Origin: CBFGWV01 sp965652545
GTDB lineage: Bacteria > Pseudomonadota > Gammaproteobacteria > Competibacterales > Competibacteraceae
Direction: 5' to 3'
Length of the DNA: 13,220 nucleotides
Assembly (NCBI GenBank): GCA_965652545.1
Contig: CBFGWV010000125.1
Location: 1 to 13,220 of the forward strand
Made by a program: the position numbers and the translations under genes. Position 1 is the first letter of the stretch. Each line of letters starts with the position of its first letter. The notes beneath the pieces were generated by a model, which was given only the letters and a program-made list of their open reading frames with translations, made no database searches and was not told the DNA's origin. Shown here in pieces: positions 10,401 through 13,220 of this stretch.

Positions 10401-13220
10401 GAAGCGCTGTTGATGGACCCGCAGCAGCGGCTGTTCCTGGAGACCTGCTGGGCGGCGCTGGAGAACGCCGGCTGCGCCGGCGAGGCGATCGACGGCAGCC
10501 GCTGCGGCGTCTACGCCGGCGTCATGGGCAGCGACTACGAGAAACGCCTGGCCGATGCCGGCATGGTGCCCGAGGGGCAGACCTTGCTCGGCAACGACGA
10601 TGCCGTGCTGGCGGCGCGGATTGCCTACGTGCTCAATCTCAAGGGGCCGGCGCTGACGATCAAGACCGCCTGCTCCTCCTCGCTGGTGTCGGTGCACCTG
10701 GCCTGCCGCGAGCTGCGCGGCGGCGAGGCGGACCTGATGCTGGCCGGCGGGGTGACGCTGTACCTGGATCACCGCCCGTTCGTGATGATGAGCAAGGCCG
10801 GCGGCATGCTCTCGCCCAGCGGGCGCTGCCGCCCGTTCTCCGACGATGCCGACGGTATCGCCGTGGGCGATGGCGTGGGCGTGGTGGTGCTCAAGCGCCT
10901 GGCCGACGCGCTGCGCGACGGCGACACCGTCTACGGCGTGATCCGCGCGTCCGGCGTCAACCAGGACGGGCGCACCAACGGCATCACCGCCCCCAGCATG
11001 GCCTCGCAGAAGGCGCTGGAGCTGGACGTCTACCGCCGCGGCGGGATCGACCCGGCGACCATCGGCTATGTCGAGGCGCACGGTACCGGCACCCGTCTGG
11101 GCGACCCCATCGAGGTCGCGGCGCTGAGCGAGGCCTTCCGCGCCCACACCGACCGGCGCGGCTTCTGCCGCCTGGGCTCGGTCAAGGGCAATATCGGCCA
11201 CACCACCGCAGCCGCCGGCGTGGCCGGGCTGATCAAAACCCTGCTGTGCCTGCACCACGGGCTGATTCCGCCGTCCCTGCACATCCGCGCGCCCAACCCG
11301 CACCTGGCGCTTGACGAGGGCCCCTTCGTCCTGGCCGACGCCGCCCACCCCTGGCCGCGCCGGCCCGGGCAGCCGCGGCGGGCGGCGGTGAGCGCCTTTG
11401 CCTACACCGGGACCAACTGCCACCTGGTCGTGGACGAGGCGCCGCCGGTGCCGCTGCGGCCGCTCGAGACCACCGGCCCGCTGGCCGTGCCCGTGTCGGC
11501 CCGCAACAGCGATCGGTTGAGGGCCTTGGCCGGCCGTCTGGCCGACCACCTGCGCGCGCAGCCGGACCTGCGCCTGGCGGACATCGCGCACAGCCTGCGC
11601 AACGGACGGCAGGCGATGGACGCCCGCGCCGTGATCATGGCGGCCGATTGCGCCGAATTGCGCGCCGGCTTGGAGGCACTGGCCGTGGGCGGCGAGCACC
11701 CGACGCTGGTTCGCGAGCCCTCGGCCAGCGCCGATGCGCTGCTGCGGCGCTGGCTGGGAGGGGAGGCGGTGAGCTGGCCGGCACTGCCCGGCGCGCGCAA
11801 GCTGCCGTTGCCGACGTACCCGTTCGCGCGGGAGCGCCACTGGGTCGGCGGCGCCACGCCGGCCGGCCGCACCGCGCTCTACCGTATGCGCTGGCAGCCT
11901 CTGGCTCTGCCGACACCCGCTCCCTGGCCCGATGCCGTCCTGGTCTTCGATGGCGATGGCGAGCTCTCGCGCGCCCTGCGCGCGGCCGGTGCCGGGCGGG
12001 TGATCCAGGTGCAGACCGGCGAGGCCTTCGCCGCGCCGGCACCCGAGCGCTTCATCGTGCGGCCCAACAGCGACGAGGACTACCACGCGCTGTTCAGCGC
12101 CCTGGCCGCGCGCCAGGCACTGCCGCAACGGATCGTCTGCCGCGGTCGCGCCGATGACGATGCCGCCGCCCTGGGCCGGTTGCTGCGTATCGCCCGTGCC
12201 CTGCTGCGCCAGCCGTCGTCCGCCGCGTGCCGGTTCACCTGGCTGGAGACCGGCGACACCCCCTCGCCGTTGTGTGCCGCCGTCGCCGGTTTTGCCGCCG
12301 CCCTGATGCAGGAGCACCCGGGCTGGCGCTGGCAGTCGCTGTGGACCGATGGCGACCCGCTCGCCGCCCTGGCCGCGGAGTGGTCAGTGGACGATGGCGC
12401 CCACGAGGTCCGCCACCAGGGCGGCCGACGCCTGTGCCCGCGGGTGGTCGAACTGGCGGCGGCGCCGGGCGGTGCCACGCCGCTGCGCAGCGGCGGCTGT
12501 TATCTCATCACCGGTGGGCTGGGCGGAGTGGGGCGGTTGCTGGCCGGTCACCTCATCGCCCGTCACCGGGCGCGGGTCATGTTGTGCGGGCGCCGCCCGC
12601 TGTCGGCCGACGGGCAGGCAGTGCTGGCGGCCTTGCGTGCCGCGGGTGGGGAGGCCGATTACATCCAGGCCGACGTCACCCGCGGCGACGACGCGCGCAC
12701 GGCGGTGGACGCGGCCATCGCCCGCTTCGGCGGCCTGGACGGCATCGTCCACGCCGCCGGCGTCAACGCCGACGGCGTGCTCGCGGGCAAGCGCGCCGAC
12801 AGTATCGATGCGGTGCTCGCGCCCAAGGTGAGCGGCGTGCGCAACCTGGACGCCGCCACGGCCCATTTGCCGCTGGATGTCTTCGTGCTCCTGTCGTCGA
12901 TCGCGGCCGTGGCCGGCAACGCCGGCCAGACCGACTATGCCTGTGCCAACGGGTACCTGGACGGCTTCGCCGAGTGGCGCGAGACACAGCGCGCCGTCGG
13001 CCGGCGTCAGGGGCAGTGCGTGTCCATCGCCTGGCCGTTGTGGGCCGACGGCGGCATGCGTGTCGATGCGCCCGGTCTTGCGCGGCTGGCGGCGCGGCTG
13101 GGTATGCAACCGCTGCCCGGCACTGAAGCCCTGGCTGCCTGGGACCGCATCCTCGGCGCCACCGACGCCGGCCCGCGGCGGGTGGTGTTCCACGGCGACC
13201 CGCAGCGCTTCGAGGCCGCG
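1416..13220 (+). CDS. Trans-AT modular polyketide synthase, KS-ACP / KS-KR-ACP / KS-MT-ACP / KS-KR- (3' partial)
   Basis: A multidomain cytoplasmic megaenzyme that builds a polyketide from carrier-bound malonyl units. The frame stays open from ATG 1416 to the window end (3935 codons, no stop). Domain order by residue: KS1 8-418, ACP1 about 560-640, KS2 677-1100, KR 1246-1660, ACP2 1733-1808, KS3 1897-2315, MT 2480-2762, ACP3 2813-2889, KS4 2916-3342, KR from 3486 to near the edge. No AT domain lies after any KS, only the usual post-KS linker ending in motifs such as PTYPFE, so malonyl units must come from a separate AT: the trans-AT class. KS1 has His163 for the active Cys and KS3 has Gln2203 for the HGTGT His, so only KS2 and KS4 should condense. 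ATG 1416 puts the KS core 7 residues from the N terminus, which leaves no docking domain. GTG 1299, with AGGA 10 nt before it, is the only other in-frame start found and would add 39 unfamiliar residues. The Shine-Dalgarno of ATG 1416 is weak. No thioesterase or end of the chain is in view. Confidence 0.97.
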   Translation, partial: MTAQTRPAIAVIGMACRFPGAADRDALWRNLIRERSSVGPVPPARWGEAGAGLHAGLLEDVEGFDHRFFALSPREARSMDPQQRWLLEAAWHCVEDAGIGFTALRKARTAVFVGAMTADHLQAASAREPDSHSALGAYHGLLANRVSHVLGLCGPSLAVDAAHAASMVAVQHALRCLQAGDADYALVAGVNALLDPWKSRSFARAGMLSPDGLCKVFDADADGYVPAEGVGVLLLQALEPALAADRRIAGVIRAVGITHNAGASAITAPVPAAQQAAIEQAYAEAGIDPDTVTYIEAHGTGTALGDPAEIQALRAVFGQGERPVPCHVGSIKSNLGHLEAASGMAGLIKVLLMMQHRVVPRSLNIRRLNPVLALEGSPLCIATAAADWLPAAPGLPLRAGVSSFGIGGVNTHAVLESAPEPSPAAAAAPGPLCFLLSAATPAALAAVLRRWQRFVASRAFESASLGDICGTLRHGRAHLRHRFGLMVADKADLARQLLADATERPAVSFEPLTRWLAGGEAEVLPTYAYRPLALPSYPFERRVPPAVANGPAVDGDASRRHTTAYLTQLLAERLGCEPAAIAEDDYFVESLGVDSFINMEVLEALQATLGPLPRTLLFEHPTVARLSAHLIENHGEALARLQGRAGADLPSPAEAGTAVAASPQEAPALPVAGGDAEPIAIIGLAGRFPGAPSVDALWALLIEGRSAIRELPPERWDWRRHVDPDGRDPSRGYTRWGGFIDGHDCFDAQFFRITPRQAALMDPQQRVFLETAWATLEDAGYTPAALSRDTGVFVGASTNTYGLWAAQGGEVPAPDTDLSDIANRVSYTLDLHGPSLSVDTACSASLTAVHLAVESLRRGECQTAIAGGVSLTLHPNRIRQFCRKEMLQRGAACHPFGEGDGGFVDGEGACAVLLKPLARALADGDTIHGLIRGTAIRTEGRTSGYTVPSPDSQARLIAAALARAGVDARSISYVEAHGTGTRLGDPIEIDGLTRAFRRHTDARGFCAIGSLKSNIGHLIAAAGIAGLAKVLLQMRHRTLVPSLHAQRLNPYIDFEATPFRVQRSVAPWTTPVIDGTPQPLRAGLSAFGSGGANAHLVLEAWDEARAPVPTGPPYLVPLSARSEERLRVLAGRLAAHLAAHAPAIADVAYTLQTGREPLPVRAALVVDGMPALQTALATLAAGGVTTLGEGPLVALAGDWLAGRPVDWGALYPDGRPRRIPLPTYPFEAQRHWLPQATTAEPAADGSLLYRRVWQAVAATAAQPFRGRCLVFAPAGMTPPSPPAGARLLWAVAGERCAETAHGWMLRPDVEADCLTVLSALRRRGEMPTHILHLWSGDDPAAPTLGMRTVYQLLRAIAAVQPGAPLEVVYTHPDGRAHDAAVGALLRAASRELPQLGWRTLAWGGPMTAGDVLAMALDELRQPSAVGQAVRRRGDSRQIAVMQPLDAAPSAPTVRAGGTYLIAGGLGGLGLLFAEHLAAQAPCRLVLLGRSAPSAAVGQRLDKLRAAGSQVMTRCTDIAERVQVEAAVAETVAAFGDIHGVIHAAGVKLDGLISDTSWAVAEDALRAKLHGSIGLDEATRGQPLDFFVLFSSIAGFVHGDGLAAYALANGFLDAFAAQREAAVAAGRRRGRSLAIAWPLWADGGMSVPAAVRDLMYAESGLSPLPTAQGLAAWSQALASDAACCAVLHGDRARIRRWMDPAAPMGGQGAAADWRVDFDTASSAPSAGGQGVPAEGWLAHLTAQVADITGVPREALEADTPLADYGMDSVQMRLLISRLEPLAGRLPRSLLLEFPTLAALAEYLARQRPEAARSSLPQPPSLPSSGLPPPGIAELYSAAERSSALSGGLSKLDAGHGVSTSPSMAGFQPAAEYNSAIPGAATAMAATPKGATPSPSPSEPIAIVGVSGRYPGAPDLDTLWDNLCAGVDATGEVPPSRWDAAARYDADPARAADGKLYCRWGGFLDDVAGFDPLLFELTPLEAKTMHPEERLLLESVWTTLEDAGYTRAMLRGQPVGVFVGVNGLSYPLLGLERWQRGGNVALDGSYYPLANRISYFFDWTGPSVPVDTGCSAALVALHQACEALRSGGCEAAVVGGVNLYLHPARYWYLCRNRLVATRPGLRLFRAGGDGFIPGEGVGSVLLKPLAKALADGDRIHAVIKGSAVAHKGRSNGFLAPTPKSQTALYRQVLEQAGVDAAAVGYIELQSAGADMADSAEWSALRQVYGTGACALGSVKPNIGHLEAASGMAQLTKVLLQLRHGTLAPNLVADEANPDIDLAGTAFHLPVRPAPWRDGQRRAAITSAAAGGTAVHVLIEAAPEGPATATGDAGPQLVCLSAPTADRLRRHVADVLARLRRDDSLALMDVAYTLRERRTAFDCRLALIARDRDELIAQLTRALDTAATPPPPAMSVAQACADKDLTAAAALWMAGATLDWRRLGCPVGRIVSLPGLPFERRRCWLYDEDKDMSDTPPDSPEAVSAGSMVADYYNRMTDSLKRQTLDVEDEMYILFAPFADKVPGFSWLKAFFEPSQGRQHLDLMLAKQRELKAMLYRDVDFARVRRVFDIGCGLATDLIQLARAHPQLRGEGFTITPRQAEVGAERITRAGLDGRLAVHCADSTKRPFPGRYDLIIGFEVIFHIENKQAVFANIAEHLDDDGYLILADGVTNTVTEINMPHLGQFTATAPQFAQLLAHNGLLIQDCVDTSREISNFLYDAEFEANLALINAKYPDLQAVEHEHRCWDSFGKVLGLGLVRYLLFTIRKAPAGQDEAALAQLNEARIAEAVPYPDELARRPSLLAPPPPTTTPAQQPAPAQVEARLATIAAAVLELDAERIDVTARFTDYGVGSLQGLLLLEAVNRQLGVALKMTTLYDHSSLRDLARHLLATHPDALGSVVTAEPPPAEQAQAQPQAAPSVADDGIAVIGMAGRFPGAADVEAFWRNLCAGVDSVAEVPAERWDSARWYDADPAAPNRSVSRWLGAAPDVDCFDAGFFRISPREALLMDPQQRLFLETCWAALENAGCAGEAIDGSRCGVYAGVMGSDYEKRLADAGMVPEGQTLLGNDDAVLAARIAYVLNLKGPALTIKTACSSSLVSVHLACRELRGGEADLMLAGGVTLYLDHRPFVMMSKAGGMLSPSGRCRPFSDDADGIAVGDGVGVVVLKRLADALRDGDTVYGVIRASGVNQDGRTNGITAPSMASQKALELDVYRRGGIDPATIGYVEAHGTGTRLGDPIEVAALSEAFRAHTDRRGFCRLGSVKGNIGHTTAAAGVAGLIKTLLCLHHGLIPPSLHIRAPNPHLALDEGPFVLADAAHPWPRRPGQPRRAAVSAFAYTGTNCHLVVDEAPPVPLRPLETTGPLAVPVSARNSDRLRALAGRLADHLRAQPDLRLADIAHSLRNGRQAMDARAVIMAADCAELRAGLEALAVGGEHPTLVREPSASADALLRRWLGGEAVSWPALPGARKLPLPTYPFARERHWVGGATPAGRTALYRMRWQPLALPTPAPWPDAVLVFDGDGELSRALRAAGAGRVIQVQTGEAFAAPAPERFIVRPNSDEDYHALFSALAARQALPQRIVCRGRADDDAAALGRLLRIARALLRQPSSAACRFTWLETGDTPSPLCAAVAGFAAALMQEHPGWRWQSLWTDGDPLAALAAEWSVDDGAHEVRHQGGRRLCPRVVELAAAPGGATPLRSGGCYLITGGLGGVGRLLAGHLIARHRARVMLCGRRPLSADGQAVLAALRAAGGEADYIQADVTRGDDARTAVDAAIARFGGLDGIVHAAGVNADGVLAGKRADSIDAVLAPKVSGVRNLDAATAHLPLDVFVLLSSIAAVAGNAGQTDYACANGYLDGFAEWRETQRAVGRRQGQCVSIAWPLWADGGMRVDAPGLARLAARLGMQPLPGTEALAAWDRILGATDAGPRRVVFHGDPQRFEAA
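1437..2669 (+). other. KS1 domain, active-site Cys replaced by His
   Basis: Residues 8-418, from AIAVIGMACRFPG to NTHAVLE. The nucleophile motif that reads DTACSxS in working ketosynthases is VDAAHAASM here, with His163 (CAC 1902-1904) in the Cys position and both neighbouring Thr and Ser changed to Ala. The other two catalytic residues remain: His298 in EAHGTGT and His337 in SNLGH. Spacings (135 and 39 residues) match normal KS domains, so this is a substitution and not a misalignment. The domain cannot take up an acyl chain by thioester. With both histidines kept, decarboxylation of malonyl-ACP is still conceivable, as in KSQ loading domains where Cys is Gln. The linker after it (about residues 425-545) has the LSA start and PSYPFE end typical of post-KS linkers. 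Confidence 0.92.
3090..3340 (+). other. ACP1 domain
   Basis: Residues about 560-640. The phosphopantetheine site is intact: LGVDSF with Ser595 (TCC 3198-3200), preceded by DDYFVES and followed by LFEHPTVARL, the standard carrier-protein ending. It pairs with the Cys-less KS1 to form an N-terminal KS-ACP didomain that could carry the starter acyl group. Confidence 0.92.
3444..4715 (+). other. KS2 domain, elongating
   Basis: Residues 677-1100, from EPIAIIGLAGRFPG to NAHLVLE. The triad is complete: Cys842 in VDTACSASL, His977 in EAHGTGT and His1017 in SNIGH, with standard spacings of 135 and 40. It should accept the acyl group from ACP1 and condense it with a malonyl unit on ACP2. A post-KS linker follows (LSARSEERL to PTYPFEAQRHW), and no AT is present. 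Confidence 0.95.
5151..6400 (+). other. KR domain of module 2, predicted B-type
   Basis: The non-catalytic structural half starts at LLYRRVW (residue about 1247). The NADPH-binding half starts at GGTYLIAGGLGGLG (1456-1469). Catalytic residues are Lys1567 (RAKLHG), Ser1591 (FSSIAG), Tyr1604 and Asn1608 (YALAN). The stereochemical LDD motif reads KLD, keeping its diagnostic last Asp. The Trp of A-type domains is absent (Val in its place). Both points favour a B-type reductase giving a D-configured beta-hydroxyl. No DH domain follows, so the alcohol should persist for the next module. Confidence 0.92.
6612..6840 (+). other. ACP2 domain
   Basis: Residues 1733-1808. YGMDSVQ contains the phosphopantetheine Ser1767 (TCG 6714-6716), and LLLEFPTLAALAEYLA is the conserved tail. 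It holds the beta-hydroxyacyl product of module 2. The linker after it is unusually long (about 88 residues) because of the inserted inverted-repeat element. Confidence 0.93.
6886..7055. repeat. REPIN-like inverted-repeat element inside the PKS reading frame
   Basis: Two perfectly inverted 33-bp arms, 6895-6927 and 7015-7047, extend with one small mismatch/indel to GGTTGCC (6886-6892) and GGCAACC (7049-7055). Each arm carries a perfect hairpin, GCCGAGT-3 nt-ACTCGGC (6906-6922 and 7020-7036). Two more hairpins lie inside: GCCGAG-5 nt-CTCGGC (6924-6940) and GCCGGCT-3 nt-AGCCGGC (7002-7018). Paired inverted hairpin repeats about 90 bp apart match the REPIN/BIME plan, but the sequence differs from the GTAGGAG copies at 621-820. 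The PKS frame reads straight through, adding about 57 residues (1824-1880) rich in Ser, Ala, Gly and Pro. No clear target-site duplication was seen, so the exact borders are uncertain. Confidence 0.8.
7104..8360 (+). other. KS3 domain, predicted non-elongating (KS0)
   Basis: Residues 1897-2315, from EPIAIVGVSGRYPG to HVLIEAAP. Cys2068 (VDTGCSAAL) is present, but the EAHGTGT motif has become ELQSAGA, with Gln2203 (CAA 8022-8024) for the catalytic His. The segment up to SVKPNIGH (His2238) is about 5 residues shorter than in KS2 and KS4. The SFG-GG-NAH motif near the end is SAAAGGTAVH, with its Phe and Asn lost. Known trans-AT KS0 domains keep Cys but lack this His; they transfer the chain without extending it. 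That role is inferred here. Confidence 0.92.
8853..9704 (+). other. SAM-dependent methyltransferase domain, probably O-methylating
   Basis: Residues 2480-2762. Motif I is VFDIGCGLATD (2560-2570), the SAM-binding loop of class I methyltransferases. Later blocks are YDLIIGFEVIFHIENK (His2636) and DDDGYLILADGV. The lead-in (VADYYNRM to VPGFSWLKAFFEP) and tail (LVRYLLFTIRKA) recall the O-MT type found inside trans-AT PKSs and not the Methyltransf_12-like C-MT type; this is recalled from family patterns and has not been aligned. Its place in a KS0 module, after a KR that has already removed the beta-ketone, also favours O-methylation of the beta-hydroxyl. A C-MT would need the ketone still in place. 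Confidence 0.85.
9852..10080 (+). other. ACP3 domain
   Basis: Residues 2813-2889. The carrier site is YGVGSLQ with Ser2845 (TCC 9948-9950). The residue before Ser is Gly where most type I carriers have Asp. The flanking helices look normal (VLELDAERIDVTARFTDYG before, TTLYDHSSLRDLARHLL after), so it should be functional. It should carry the substrate of the methyltransferase. Confidence 0.9.
10161..11440 (+). other. KS4 domain, elongating
   Basis: Residues 2916-3342, from DDGIAVIGMAGRFPG to NCHLVVDEAP. The triad is complete: Cys3086 in KTACSSSL, His3222 in EAHGTGT and His3262 in GNIGH. The two residues before TACSSS are Ile-Lys where Val-Asp is usual. It should accept the methylated chain from ACP3 and extend it with malonate. 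The post-KS linker (VSARNSDRL to PTYPFARERHW) follows directly, so no AT is present. Confidence 0.94.
11871..13100 (+). other. KR domain of module 4, predicted B-type
   Basis: The structural half starts at ALYRMRW (residue about 3487) and the NADPH-binding half at GGCYLITGGLGGVG (3693-3706). Catalytic Ser3828 (LSSIAA) and Tyr3841 with Asn3845 (YACAN) are seen, along with the Lys of LAPKVSG. The LDD position reads NAD, again with only the last Asp kept, and there is no A-type Trp. A D-configured beta-hydroxyl is predicted. The window ends shortly after this domain, before any carrier protein, so later domains of module 4 are unknown. Confidence 0.9.

Noticed and set aside
9027..12317. Antisense open frame of about 1100 codons
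   Set aside because: It mirrors the MT, ACP3 and KS4 coding region on the other strand, with the same biased composition and no recognisable protein family.

Overview
The window is high-GC DNA with every recognisable gene on the + strand. It holds the 3' end of a GntR/FCD regulator gene, a repeat-filled gap, a tiny membrane-protein gene, and then one huge gene that fills the last 11.8 kb and runs off the right edge. That gene encodes a modular type I polyketide synthase (PKS) of the trans-AT kind: four ketosynthases (KS), three acyl carrier proteins (ACP), two ketoreductases (KR) and one methyltransferase (MT), with no acyltransferase in any module. Host assignment is an inference only. The base composition, the GTAGGAG-type repetitive extragenic palindromes (REPs) and a trans-AT PKS suggest a Gammaproteobacterium of a Pseudomonas/Xanthomonas-like kind. 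Nothing here fixes a genus.

Layout: 1-597, C-terminal two-thirds or more of a GntR/FCD repressor. 598-972, non-coding, with three REP hairpins whose stems covary. 973-1182, a 69-residue two-helix membrane protein. 1183-1415, non-coding and the probable left edge of the PKS cluster. 1416-13220, the PKS (3935 codons seen, no stop).

PKS domain order: KS1 (active-site Cys replaced by His163)-ACP1 / KS2-KR-ACP2 / KS3 (catalytic His replaced by Gln2203)-MT-ACP3 / KS4-KR-(cut off). KS2 and KS4 have a full Cys-His-His triad and should elongate. KS3 should only pass the chain on, so the MT next to it probably methylates the beta-hydroxyl made by the preceding KR. KS1 cannot condense. Sitting at the protein N terminus in front of an intact ACP, it may be an unusual decarboxylating loading domain or a relic. 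Inferred chemistry: the acyl group on ACP1 is extended with malonate, reduced to a beta-alcohol, methylated to a beta-methoxy group, then extended and reduced again, giving a 3-hydroxy-5-methoxy acyl chain on the next carrier. A trans-acting AT must be encoded elsewhere.

The most unusual DNA feature is a REPIN-like element inside the PKS reading frame. Two inverted 33-bp identical arms, each containing a perfect hairpin, surround two more hairpins in the linker between ACP2 and KS3, and the frame stays open through all of it.
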